Positions 33,924 to 45,262 of a stretch of 64,000 bases of DNA are shown here, piece after piece. The DNA comes from Salvelinus alpinus (Eukaryota; Chordata; Actinopteri; Salmoniformes; Salmonidae), in the NCBI RefSeq assembly GCF_045679555.1, contig NC_092087.1, positions 79,725,305 through 79,789,304 on the forward strand, written 5' to 3'. The notes beneath the pieces are model-generated. The model was given only the letters and a program-made list of their open reading frames with translations, was not told the DNA's origin and ran no database searches. The first letter of the stretch is position 1; each line of letters starts with the position of its first letter. Both the position numbers and the translations under genes were made by a program.

Positions 33924-35749
33924 CTAAAATCCATGTTTCTTGAGGAGTTGGCCCTCCTGTTCAAGGCCTGCGGCTCCTGCCGAGGCAAGGGCGCCTGCGG
34001 CTCCTGCCGAGGCAAGGGCGCCTGGCGAGGCAAGGGCTCCTGCCGAGGCAAGGGCGCCTGCCGAGGCAAGGGCTCCTGTGGCTCCTGCCGAGGCAAGGGC
34101 GCCTGTGGCTCCTGCCGAGGCAAGGGCGCCTGTGGCTCCTGCCGAGGCAAGGGCGCCTGTGGCTCCTGCCGAGGCAAGGGCGCCTGTGGCTCCTGCCGAG
34201 GCAAGGGCGCCTGTGGCTCCTGCCGAGGAAAGGGCGCCTGTGGCTCCTGCCGAGGCAAGGGCGCCTGTGGCTCCTGCCGAGGCAAGGGCGCCTGTGGCTC
34301 CTGCCGAGGCAAGGGCGCCTGTGGCTCCTGCCGAGGCAAGGGCGCCTGTGGCTCCTGCCGAGGCAAGGGCGCCTGTGGCTCCTGCCGAGGCAAGGGCGCC
34401 TGTCGCTCCTGCCGAGGCATTTGAACCAGATTCCGCACTTGATGAGGCAAAGTGGCCGGTTGCTTCACCTAAGTTATTTGGGCCAGTCGTGACGCTTGCT
34501 GAGGCATTGTGGGTGGCTGCTTCCGAGGCATTATGGGTGGCCGCTTGCGTGGCACTGTGTCCAGTTGCTTCCGCTGCCGAGGCATGGTGGCCAGTTGCTT
34601 CCGAGGCACCGTGGCCATTTGCTTCACCTAAGGCATTTAGGCCAGTCGTGACGCTTGATGAAGCATTGTGGCCAGTTGCTTCACCTAAGGTATTTGGGCC
34701 AGTCGTGACGCTTGCTGAGGCATTATGGGTGGCCGCTTGAGTGGCACTGTGTCCAGTTGCTTCCGCTGCCGAGGCCCCTTGGCCAGCTGCTTCACCTAAG
34801 GTATTTGGGCCAGTTGTAGCGCTTGATGAAGCATTGTGGCCAGTTGTTTCAGCTAAGGTATTTGGGCCAGTCGTGACACTTGAAGCATTGTGGCCAGCTG
34901 CTTCACCTAAGGTATTTGGGCCAGTCGTAGCGCTCGATGAAGCATTGTGGCCAGTTGCTTCAGCTAAGGTATTTGGGCCAGTCGTGATGCTTGCTGAGGC
35001 ATTGTGGGTGACTGCTTCTGCTGCTAAGGCACGGGATCCGGTTGCTCCACCTAAGGTATTTGGGCCGGTCGTGACGCTTGCTGAGGCATTGTGGGTGGCT
35101 GCTTCCGAGGCATTATGGGTGGCTGCTTGCGTGGCACTGTGTCCAGTTGCTTCCGCTGCCGAGGCACCGTGGCCCGCTGCTTCACCTAAGGTATTTGGGC
35201 CAGTCGTAGTGCTTGATGAAGCATTGTGGCCAGTTGCTTCAGCTAAGGTATTTGGGCCAGTCATGATGCTTGCTGAGGCATTGTGGGTGACTGCTTCTGC
35301 GGCACGGGATCCAGTTGCTCCACCTAAGGTATTTGGGCCAGTCGTGACGCTTGCTGAGGCATTACGGGTGGCTGCTTCACCTGCCGAGGCACGGGAGCCG
35401 GTAGCTTCCGCTGCATTGTGGCCAGTTCTTTTTAATTGATTTTGGGGAATATATCTATAATTACCTACAAAAGAAAATGAAGTTTCAAATCGTAAAATGC
35501 CAGCATTTGAAGTTCTGCCATTTATACAGTGTTACTTTTACTGAATTAAATGTGCAGAACAAAACACACCTTTAGGTGGAGGATAACAGGTTATCCCTCC
35601 AATTAGCAGGCAACAAATCCAAGAAATTCTAAATAAAAATAAAAACATCCTAGTCAGTTAAATACAGCTACCTGTAAAACATGGAAGACAAGGGAAACAA
35701 ACTAGAGCCATACAACTTACCTCAAAGACATTTCAAAACTCACAGCCAT
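33924..35749 (-). CDS. gene B: secreted Ala/Ser/Thr-rich, N-glycan-sequon repeat protein (type 2)
   Basis: Exons 35721-35749 (29 nt), 35570-35628 (59 nt) and 35464 down to the stop at 33924 sum to 543 codons. The signal peptide (MAVSFEMSL, then [14 protein letters not shown]) is split exactly as in genes A and C. After [17 protein letters not shown] the chain has diverged 20-residue units ([20 protein letters not shown]) holding at least 14 N-A-S sequons, then 9-residue units ASAGATGAL, and ends LKKHGF. The DNA is homologous to the type-1 Pro/Gln repeat but is read in another register. The old register is stopped by a recurrent TAG (about 11 times) yet this one is open throughout. The conserved family tail (YSYKSVYENGKTVYSQT, 33,727-33,860) lies downstream in another frame and is excluded. 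Predicted product: a heavily glycosylated secreted or mucin-like protein. It could instead be a frameshifted pseudogene kept open by repeat composition. Confidence 0.6.
33960..34420 (-). repeat. 27-bp tandem array in gene B
   Basis: About twelve near-perfect units of GGCTCCTGCCGAGGCAAGGG plus CGCCTGT occupy 34,081-34,404. Irregular copies with 12- to 15-base deletions fill 33,960-34,080. The unit has no stop in any of the three minus-strand frames: it reads [18 protein letters not shown] or CLGRSHRRP. Confidence 0.95.
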
Positions 35750-35759
35750 TTTTCTCATC

Positions 35760-36139
35760 AAACCTCAGTATTCAGAACTAATGGTAGCCAGAAGCCTTAC
35801 CAGGAGATCCCTGATATTTTATCTGATTGTCTTTTAGCTGTGCCTTACAAAGGAATCATAGACCCTTCTAATCTGGCTGGTTAATTAAGTACATCTGCAA
35901 GCCACTGAACATAATTTCCATTGGTCCAATTTCCCAATTGAGATTAGGTGCGCTTGATTTCATTCAGCTGGTGTGCTGGAGGGTTTGCGCTTCATGGACA
36001 AATCCAATGGTTTTAAAGAGTGAACTCTACCTACCCATTGCACTGGGTGAGCTTAATCAAGTGCACCTTTATTTCATGCTAATTAAGATCCTGCCAGGGG
36101 CTTTTGCAGGTGCAACCTCAGTGGTCCGGTAGAAGTGTG
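35760..36139. other. upstream flank of gene B
   Basis: This aligns with 53,125-53,520. It presumably holds the promoter of gene B, but I could not single out a TATA box with confidence. Confidence 0.5.
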
Positions 36140-36709
36140 TTGTGCAAAAATATATTTTAGATTTTTCAAAGTAGCCTCACTTTGCCTTGATTACAGCTTT
36201 GCACACTCTTGGCATTCTCTAAACCAGCTTCATCTGGAATGATTTTCCAACAGTCTTGAAGGAGTTCCCACATTTGCTGAGCACTTGTTGGCTGCTTTTC
36301 CTTCACTCTTTGGTCCAACTCATGCCAAACCATCTCAATTGGGTTGAGGTCGGGTGATTATGGAGGCCAGGTCATCTGATGCAGCACTCCATCACTCTCC
36401 TTCTTGGTCAAATAGACCTTACACAGTCTGGAGGTGTGTTGGGGTCATTGTCTTATTGAAAAACAAACGATAGTCCCACTAAGCGCAAACCAGATGGGAT
36501 GGCGTATAGCTACAGAATGTTGTGGTAGCCAGTGTACCTTGAATTCTAAAAATATCACAGACCGTGTCACCAGCAAAGCACCCCCACACCATCACACCTC
36601 ATCCTCCATGCTTCATGGTGGGAACCAGACATGCGGAGATCATCCGTTCAGCTACTCTGCATCTCACAAAGACACGGGGGTTGGTCTTGTTTTGGTTACT
36701 ACATGATTC
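36140..36709 (-). mobile_element. Tc1-like fragment, rearranged
   Basis: 36,140-36,685 is minus-strand Tc1 transposase text (plus-strand CTCAATTGGGTTGAGGTCGG) with many breaks. From 36,686 the text switches to the plus-strand 3' end of the same family (TTTTGGTTACTACATGATTC), so one end is inverted. The remaining 3' end is found at 37,979-38,088, beyond an insert. Confidence 0.7.
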
Positions 36710-36717
36710 CATATGTG

Positions 36718-37970
36718 ACTCACCACCTTCGGTCTTATGTAGTAAAATGTGAAATGGTGTTTTTTCTACATCTGCTAAAAGTAGAGACTCAGAGCTACAA
36801 AATGGTATATCATATACGGCATTTGAGGAACAATGGTAAAGTACTTCTGCTTTGAAAGTTGATCAACTTTTAATCTCACTTTTGAGAAAATCCCCTTTGA
36901 ATGTTTTGGTATCTAGTTTAGAGCTCTTCTTTGTCTACACCCATTCAGCATCGTTCACACCCTCTTAATAAGCTTTAGCCCCACCCATCTTGTTTCGCTT
37001 TCAGAGCACACACTTGACGCTCTGGCCGATGATTTGTTTACCTCTGGATAACATGAAAACAGCCTAACCAGTTCTGCTGAATACAATTTCATGACTCTTT
37101 CTTGCAGACGTTTACTGACACCGGCCATATTCAACGGGTGTTGTACACACGTCACGTAGCGTTAGCTAACGAGCCAGCCAGCTAACGTCAGCTAGTTAAA
37201 CAATGAATAAAGTGGCAACAATGCCACAGTGCTGGGAGCTAACCAACCAGGTCCAATGTTAGCTAGCTAACATTAGGCTCTAACTAGACAAGCAAACGGC
37301 TCTGGGAAACAAATAATAACGTCAGCTAGGGAACCAGCCAGCTAACAGTACACTTAGCGTGAAATGAAACCACTTTGTCAAAATTAGAAATGTGTCATAT
37401 CTGAAAATGTAGTTAGCTAATGCTAGACTATAAACATGCATCATGGACGCATCTCCCTGTCATGAATGCCATACCACGGTTGCACGGTTTGAAGATGTAA
37501 TCCGGAGACAGGTGTTTTCTCCATCTCTTTAGCTATCATACTCTAATTCCACTGATTTTCTCCAGAAAACGGAGAGCAACACTTATGCAGCTCCACTATA
37601 CAAAACTTTTTTTTTAAAGCGGCGTTCGACAGGATTACCAAAACAGACTGACGAGCTCAACTAGACAGACAACTTCAATGGCAGACCAATCCGAACTCCT
37701 CTCGCTGCATGTCCAGCCCACTCATTATCTCAGACAATCATGGCTAGTGAGAAGTTTGCTTACTTTTACTGTGGCTTAACCAGCAAGGCTCATAATTTAA
37801 CAATTGTATTTGTATTTACAGATGGCATACATGTTTGTTATTAAGGCAGATGAAAGTTCACATGTTCGAGAAGGAATTTCTGCCAAAAACGCATTTTGAT
37901 TTTTACGTTCAAACGGCTCTCCTGTGAAGTCGTGACTTGCGACATACGCCTAGTTTCCTGAATCAGGTCA
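36718..37970. mobile_element. unclassified 1.25-kb insert with 8-base target repeat
   Basis: The insert splits a Tc1 3' end and is flanked by CATATGTG at 36710-36717 and 37971-37978. It contains many GCTAAC/GTTAGC motifs (37,155-37,430) and a minus-strand frame 36955-37155 (MAGVSKRLQERVMKLYSAEL) conserved in the copy at 54,332-54,532. The termini show only weak inverted similarity (ACCTGGATTCGG in the 54-kb copy against ACCTGATTCAGG). The 8-base duplication suggests a hAT-type element, not proven. Confidence 0.6.
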
Positions 37971-37978
37971 CATATGTG

Positions 37979-38088
37979 TTATTTCATAGTTTTGATGTCT
38001 TCACTATTATTCTACAATGTAGAAAATAGTAAAAATAAAGAAAACCCTTGAATGAGTACGTGTGTCCAAATTTGAGTGCTACTGCATG
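37979..38088 (+). mobile_element. Tc1 3' end beyond the insert
   Basis: TTATTTCATAGTTTTGATGT to GAGTACGTGTGTCCAAATTT is the 3' terminal region of the same Tc1 family as at 14,525 and 36,686. Confidence 0.7.
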
Positions 38089-38370
38089 GTAGACAAGATT
38101 GTCCGAGAACACAGAATTTACATTGTTTACATAAAAGCAGACCATTGAATGCATATACAATTTCATCCCGTGTCATGAGTCTTTGGTCAAACAGGCATGT
38201 AGACCCAAGCTTTTATTTTGAACAACCTGTAGCGAAGGTGAAAAGATTAGAAAACCAAAGAATTAACTGAACAGTAGTCATTTTTACTACCGAATGCACA
38301 CCACCTGTTCTCAATTAACAAGCATTGGACACGAGAACCAATATCTCAGAGACAAGGCATTTTTGAAAGT
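38089..38370. other. 3' flank of gene C
   Basis: This aligns loosely with the flank after gene A (16,200-16,375). The poly(A) hexamer position reads CATAAA instead of AATAAA. No other feature was seen. Confidence 0.5.
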
Positions 38371-38518
38371 AAAATTGTTTATGGATTCCATCATGCTAGA
38401 GCAGCAAGAGCACCAGCAACTTCCTGGTCGAAACAAAAACAGATAGAAATGTAAAATGTGTAAGCAACACAGAATGTTAAGTAACCAATGTCAAAAACAT
38501 TTCTCACCATTAGAGCTT

Positions 38519-41290
38519 CTAGAGGATGAATCCATTCCTGTTGATAGATCTATGGTTAGTACAAAGGACTTCCAATTCAGAGCAAAGTTCAGAGCAGGTT
38601 AAAGTTACCCATTACCTTTCAGAATCCTTCACTAGTGGTGGATATATGCTTGGTTCACCAATGCCAACATAACTGTCCTTGGGAGCATTTCCACTGTCAA
38701 CAGGCATAGCCTCCCTAGGAGTGTAGCGGGTTTGGGAGAAGACAGTTCTGCCATTCTCGTAGTGTGATTTGGAACTGTAGGAATAGATTGGGATGACACC
38801 AGACTGTTCAACAATGCTGGCCTGAGAGCTACCAGAGGCACCACCTTCAGTGCTTTCGTGGTGCTTCTGGACCATTTTAGCTGGATACCACACGTCGTGA
38901 GGCTGCTGGGGCATAGGGGCCGATTGCTTCTGTGCCAGATGCCACACTTGCTGAAGCATGGCAGCCGGTTGCTTATGCTGCTGGGACGTTTGAGCCGTTT
39001 GCCACAGTTGTTGGGGTATGCCAGTCAATTCCTTCTGAGGTAGATGCATAGGGGCTGGTTGCTTCTGGGAAAATTGAGCTGGATGCCACACTTGCTGAGG
39101 TGGCTGGGGAATGGCGGTCAGTTCAATTTGCTGCTGCGGTTCAGCGGCCGGTTGCTTCTGCAGCTGGGACTTTTGAGCTGGATGCAACACGTCCGGGGGC
39201 ATGGTGGCTGGTTGCTTCTGCAGCATGGTGGCCAGTTGTTTCTGCAGCTGGGGCATTTGAGCTGGATGCAACACGTCCGGGGGCATGGTGGCTGGTTGCT
39301 TCTGCAGCATGGTGGCCAGTTGTTTCTGCTGCTGGGGCATTTGAGCTGGATACCATGCATGCTGGGGTGGCTGGGGAATGGTGGTCAGTGCTATTTGCTG
39401 CTGAGGTTCAGCGGCCGGTTGCTTCTGCAGCTGGGGCTTTTGAGCTGGATACCATGCATGCTGGGGTATAGCTGTTGGTTGTTTCTGCAGTAAAAGCATT
39501 GGGGCCAGTTGCTGTTGGGGCATTTGAGCTGGATACCACTCTTGCTGGGGCATGGCGGTCAGTTGCTTCTGTGGTAAAGGCATTGAGGCTGGTTGCTTCT
39601 GCTCCTGGGGAAATTGAGCTGGATGCCACACTTGCTGAGGTGGCTGGGGAATGGTGGTCAGTGCTATTTGCTGCTGAGGTTCAGCGGCCGGTTGCTTCTG
39701 CAGCTGGGGCTTTTGAGCTGGATACCATGCATGCTGGGGTATAGCTGTTGGTTGTTTCTGCAGTAAAAGCATTGGGGCCAGTTGCTTCTGCTCCTGGGGA
39801 AATTGAGCTGGATGCCACACTTGCTGAGGTGGCTGGGGAATGGTGGTCAGTGCTATTTGCTGCTGAGGTTCAGCGGCCGGTTGCTTCTGCAGCTGGGGCT
39901 TTTGAGCTGGATACCATGCTTGCTGGGGTATGGCGGTCAGTTCCTTCTGCCGCCGAGTTGCAGCGGCTTGTTGCTTCTGGACCATTTTAGCTGGATACCA
40001 GACATCGTGAGGCTGCTGGGGCATGGGGGCCAATTGCCACACTTGCTGAAGCATGGCAGCCGGTTGCTTATGCTGCTGGGGCATTTGAGCGGATTGCAAC
40101 AGTTGTGGCGGAATGGCGGTCAGTTCCTTCTGCGGTTGATGCATAGGGACTGGTTGATTCTGGGGAAATTGAGCTGGATGCCACACTTGCTGAGGTGGCT
40201 GGGGCATGGCAATCTGCTGCTGAGGTTCAACGGCCGGTTGCTTCTGCCGCTGGGGCTTTTGAGCAGGATACCACACTTGCTGGGGCATGGCAGTCAATTG
40301 CTTTAGCAGCATTTGAGCTGGATGCAACACTTGCTGAGGTTGCTGGGTTATGGCGGCAGGTTCCTTCTGCTGCTGAGGTTTAGTAGCTAGTTGCTTTTGC
40401 TGCTGAGGCATTTGAGCTGGATGCCACACTTGCTTGGGCATGGTGGCCGGTTGCTTCTGGGGTGGACGCATTAGGGCTGGTTGCTTGTGCTGCATTTGAG
40501 CTGGATACCATACTTGCTGGGGCATAGCTGTTGGTTGTTTCTGCGGTATAGGCATTGGAGCCGGATGCTTCTGGGGCATGGTAGTCAGTTCCTTCTGCTG
40601 CTGAGGACCAGTAGCTGGTTGCTTTTGCTGCTGGGGAATTTGAACTGTATACCACACTTGCTGAGGTAGCTGGGGTATAGAGGCCTGTTCCTTCTGATGC
40701 TGAAGTACAGTAGCTGGTTGATTCTGGGGCATTTGAGCTGGATACAACACTGCTTGAGGCTGCTTAGGATAACTGGCCGGTAGAGTCTGCTGTTGGGTCA
40801 TGGCGGCCGGTTGCTTTTCCTGCAGGGGCATTTGAACTGGATACAACATTTTCTGAGGTGCCTGGGGCATGGGGGCCAGTTGCTTTTGCAGGATGGCAGC
40901 CAGATGTTTCTGTTGCTCTTCGGTCAGCTGCGCTTGTAAGGGAGCTGTTGGAGAGTTGTAATTACCATATCCTTTAGACCTAAGTGAGCCTGCATAGAGC
41001 CATGCGGCATCAGAACCTGGTGCAGGACTCCCATCACCTAGGTTAGAATAAAGTAAAGTAAAATGCCAGCCTTTGAAGTCATTGGAACCACAACTACTAT
41101 TTGAAATGAATGTGTAGAAACTCACTTGATGTAGAACAGGTTATCCCTCCAATTAGCAAGTAACAAAGCCAAGAAACTCTTAAGGGGAAAAAAGTATGTT
41201 ATAAACATAGCTACCTGAAGGACAAGGGAAACAAACTAGATCAATACTTTCAAAAACCTACCTGAAAGCGATTCCAATTATCACAGCCAT
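38519..41290 (-). CDS. gene C: secreted Pro/Gln-rich repeat protein (type 1), intact
   Basis: Exons 41262-41290 (29 nt), 41126-41178 (53 nt), 38616-41037 (2,422 nt) and 38519-38537 (19 nt to the stop) sum to exactly 841 codons with GT/AG borders. The signal peptide (MAVIIGIAF, then [14 protein letters not shown]) is followed by SDGSPAPGSDAAWLYAGSL. About 700 residues of imperfect repeats follow (QQVWHPAQFPQ, KQPAAEPQQQIALTTIPQ). The C-terminal domain carries EQSGVIPIYSYSSKSHYENG, SQTRYTPREAMPVDSGNAP and LVKDSERNGFIL. The tail is conserved in A and E, and in B and D out of frame, so it is the best family marker. The protein is Gln/Pro/Lys-rich with almost no Cys after the signal. It is likely secreted and disordered. 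Role unknown; egg coat, skin or mucus structural protein are possibilities without direct support. Confidence 0.8.
39050..40980 (-). repeat. imperfect 60-bp-based repeats with 273-bp higher-order copies in gene C
   Basis: The repeat region is built from units of about 45-66 bases related to the 60-base unit of gene A. A larger block of 273 bases (91 codons) recurs: TGAGCTGGATACCATGCATG at 39,441 recurs at 39,714, and the following text also matches. A second duplication (CAACACGTCCGGGGGCATGG) lies at 39,185 and 39,269. All periods seen keep the frame. Confidence 0.8.
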
Positions 41291-41299
41291 TTTGCACCT

Positions 41300-43339
41300 C
41301 AAAACCTCCACGGTAATCAGAACTGGCAAGCTTTTTGGTTCCTCCTTTAAATCAAATCCCAGACCCTTCTAATGTCATTGGATAATTAAGGACAGCTGTA
41401 AGCCCCTGAACTACATTTGAGTCCTAATTCCAAATTGACCCCTAAATCCTTCACCCTGGACTAAACACTTCTGTGAATCAGAAATGATTGAATAGGTATA
41501 AGCAATATGGCCACAATTGCATCCAGCCTATCAGAAGGCAAGGTGAAGCAATTTCCATATTGCTTTAACCTATCTGATCGTTTCAAATGCCCATAAGTGA
41601 CTAAGTGGTAGGTGTAGGGGCTAGGGGTTGATTTGGAATTCAGAAATTTACTCAGGTGTGGTTGATTCTCTAATTGAGTTCCTGACAGGTTTGACAGCCC
41701 TTACTCTAAAGCACACTTCAAACTCATTACACAGAGGGCCAAGTGTCTGTGGGTTTTCGTTCCTTCCTTGTACTTGATTGCTGAATTAAGGCCACTAATT
41801 ACTCCCCTCACCTACAGTAGTTGTCTAGGTCTTAATTGAAAGTTTAAAAAAACAAAAACCTACAGACACTAGACCCTCCATGGAATGAGTTTGACACCCC
41901 TGCTCTAAAGTTGGAAACAAATTTTGTCTTGGCACTTCATTGATCGGTTTAAATTATTGCTTGTACAAAATTCACTTGGTTCATTTGAAGATTAGAGACT
42001 AAATGAACAGTTAGGCACCACTATTTTACACATGCCTTTTAAACAGTGTGTTTCATTCAGCATAGCAACATTAGATGATTAACATGTTTCAGTTGCACCT
42101 AGTGCAACATCTTGGACAAATTCTGAAATCAGACAGACGCCAGTTAAACACTCACATTATGCAAACACACCACACACTTATGCTTTTGATGATCTGAGTC
42201 TTTAATTTTTCAGAGGCAAACATATAGTAGGGCTCGTTTGAGTGGCAGGGCTAAAGCAACTGACTGTAGACCAAAGTCAAGAAGTAAAGTCAGGAGAGGT
42301 GCATCTGCGACAACCGAAATTTGGATACTAATGTTGTTTTCCAACAGCAAGGCTCAGATCACCATGGCAGTGTTGCCATTGTTTATAAAAGGTTTCGTTT
42401 ATAATGTCAAAAAAACATGTCTCCAACACCCACTCACAAACTGAAATAATTTGTGTGTACATTATACAATCAATAAATGAGAGAGAGCCTCAATCACATC
42501 ATTCATTTATGCACTGTAGGCTACACATTAACTGCAGCAAATTGGTTCCTGTTTCAGTCATGTTTTTGTTCGCGTGGGTCAAACAAAAACACTAATGATT
42601 GGTTGACAATGGAGCCCCCACATGACAGGTGATGGCTGCAGGATGAAGTTGGTGAAGAGCAATTGCAGAAACTTGGAGTTTCTGCAGATTTTTGTAAAGT
42701 TTATGCAGTCGACATATAGACTCAAGTCGGAAATGTTTCATCCCCAGAAAGCAACACACTTTGAAAGGCGGTGACCAACAATTGTCACCGACTTGACAAT
42801 AGTGATCAGCTCGAAGGTGCCCACTATCTCCATAAAATGTCTCCCTCATGTGGATGAAATAAAACACAAGACAACAACCCATCACATCATCCTCTGACCG
42901 TCTACCCTCCTTTATGGAAGCATTTTTTTCCAATGTTGTCTCAGCTTTGATTGCAGTACACATCCACAAACACATAAACTCGAATGCAACTGTTTAGATA
43001 GCTATGCATATATCTCCAGCCCCCTTAAATCTGCCAAAGTGTTTTCCCTATTCCGACTGATGGTTCCGCTTTGCATTCCATCTCTGATAATTATACTTGA
43101 TTTCAAGTCTGTGCCTTGAAAATTCCAATCTCCTTTTCTTCTCCTGTCTCTTTCAGCACAGCAGGCAGACATTCTGTTCTTTTATATTCACCCCAAGTGC
43201 TCCAATCCTTCTTTACTTTATTGTACGGCCCTTAATGTCTAGAAATCTGCACTAACTCCCCTCTTCCACTGCTGTAGGCTGGCCTACTGTAACTGGAACG
43301 CAAATGTATGTCACTTAAATCAGACCTGGGTTCAAATAC
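41300..43339. other. upstream flank of gene C (duplicated)
   Basis: This matches 18,460-20,510. It contains the hAT-type miniature element at 41,712-41,902 and the same non-coding frames. No gene is supported. Confidence 0.6.
41712..41902. mobile_element. hAT-type miniature foldback element, second copy
   Basis: Same element and target as 18,897-19,084, with CTCTAAAG at 41704-41711 and 41903-41910. It was copied with the segment, not inserted independently. Confidence 0.85.
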
Positions 43340-44007
43340 TATTTAAAATATTTCAATCAATTTCAAATACATTCAAAGAAAGTATTCTGATCTTTTATTT
43401 GAAAAGATAAGTTAAATGTTATGTATTTGGAAATAAACTTGGAAAGTGTTTGAAAAACTCAAAATCACACACTAATTGACACTCTAATGTATTAAATAAG
43501 TATTTGAAAATACTGTCAAATAATACAATTTGTATTATAACCCAGATATAACCCAGATACTGAAATACACATGTTTTTGAACACAGGTCTGCACTTAAAT
43601 GTAGCATTTGCATGTAAACACACAAAGATGTATTGTATTGTAGTATACTGCATCATATTTTATTGTATTTGTTGTTTCTTTGCGATTGCATTTGAAATCC
43701 TCAACTGTTATTTTTTCTGAAGACAGATTCCAATTCTTCTTTCTCTGTTAGACCCTCCAGGCCCTATTAGTCTACTGAGGTCAGTCAGTTGCGATTGTAA
43801 CCATCACATCCAAAATCTCAGTGGTGAGTAGCCACTGAGCTGTTGTCAACTCGCAGATGGCAGACTTGCCCTCACATAAACACACACCATGCCCACCAGA
43901 GCACACACATAGCCTACATAAGATTCAGGCAGAAATCAATACTGACTCCAAAACAGACACAATTATTATCACAAAGCTAATTATTTACATTCATTTATTT
44001 GTTTATT

Positions 44008-44990
44008 TTACAACTCAGTTTTAGGATAAGGTACTACTGCCTGCTTCACCTCCTAAAATTAAGGAAAAAGTATTTGGGAAGCAATGTAGATAGATTATAT
44101 AGAGGAAACTCAGTATAATTTACTGCCTCTTTCTATATATTATCAAAGCCACTGAAATGTATACTGCTCCATAGACATGGGTTCAAAATGAATTTGTTTC
44201 TTTCAAATACTTTTTTAGCTGCTCTCATCTGTCACTCCAGGCAGGCTCAATCAACCCTCAAAGGCATTTGAAAGAAAACCAATACTATTTGAACTCAGGT
44301 TTGTTTTCACCTCAGACATTGAGATCGCCTCTTATGAGTGAGTGGAGATCTCTCCCTCGGGCATGAGCCATTTCATGTCTGACACGCCGTCCTAAATGCC
44401 CACCCGGGGAAGGTCACGTGACATCAGGCCGAAGCAGCACAGAGATTTTTCATTGGACTTCACCCTGTTTACCAGCACAAACAGGAACTGTGACAAATAA
44501 ATCATAGTTATGTTCAGTAGGGCACAGCGTAGCAAAACGTTCTGCAACCAAAACTAAAACCAGTGGTTTTATTGGACGAGTAGTTCAATATATATATGAA
44601 TTTTGTTGATGGGCAGTTCCTTATCTCCTGCATTTGGTAAGGGTTTTCACAGTTCACAGAGCAGTTCAAAACATCTGACTCCAATTAATCAATTTACAAA
44701 TTCAATTCAAGCTGCAATTAAAGAGTTGATTCAAAATAACTTGTTCCAAATAGTGGATTAGGGACATTATCTTAAGATCTGAATCAAATAGCCAATAAAA
44801 TAGAGGTTTTGGTGAGTTGCTCTTTTCAGGTCCAGTAGATGCTTGCCTGCTTTCACCTTTTCAACAAACTCTGGGACCAGAGCTCCTGACCTAGCCGGTC
44901 CTTGAGCACTTCATAGTCACCACTCCCCCTGTTGATGAAGAGCAGGATGTGCCCCTTCACCTCTGACTGGTACAGACCCACTGCTGTCTG
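44008..44990 (-). pseudogene. erp27 pseudogene, copy 2
   Basis: I see no difference from the copy at 21,160-22,142: same KTEL tail, same stop after DLPRVGI, same frame-shifting insertion and the same loss of the b-domain exons. Confidence 0.85.
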
Positions 44991-45262
44991 TGTGAGAGAG
45001 AAAGAGAAAAATAAAAAGAGAGAGAGCGAGTGACGAAGAGAAAGACAGAGGTGTGGGAAATTGATATCAAAATAGGCATGTGACAGTACATTAACTGTCT
45101 GTAGATATAGTCTGGTTATATGACTGAACATGAAAGGCTAATAATACAAAGATGTGATGCCAAGGTGTAGTTTTAACAAGTAACAAGTTGTAGTTTTAAC
45201 AAGTGTAAATTTGCTGTCCAGGTATTTGTAATGCGAGTCAAGCAGGTGATTTCTGATGGAAA

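Larger units (their letters stand above)
32489..37753. repeat. segmental duplication, gene B block (partner 49,906-55,136)
   Basis: Gene B with both flanks and the downstream Tc1 and unclassified insert line up with gene D and its flanks. Differences are scattered substitutions, small indels and differing tandem-array sizes. Confidence 0.9.

Noticed and set aside
33924-35464. Identity of gene B with salmonid egg polysialoglycoprotein (hyosophorin)
   Set aside because: The repeat differs from the known 13-residue Asp/Ser/Thr/Ala unit, and the gene clearly descends from the local Pro/Gln repeat. Only the style is similar.
37150-37440. GCTAAC/GTTAGC-rich stretch as a promoter or binding-site cluster
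   Set aside because: It sits inside a mobile insert with its own target duplication and is repeated at 54.5-54.8 kb. There is no evidence of a host promoter.
16650-41290. Membership of the SCPP (enamel/casein-type) Pro/Gln-rich gene family
   Set aside because: SCPP genes use phase-0 introns and a signal peptide confined to one exon. Here the introns are phase 2 and phase 1 and the signal peptide is split.
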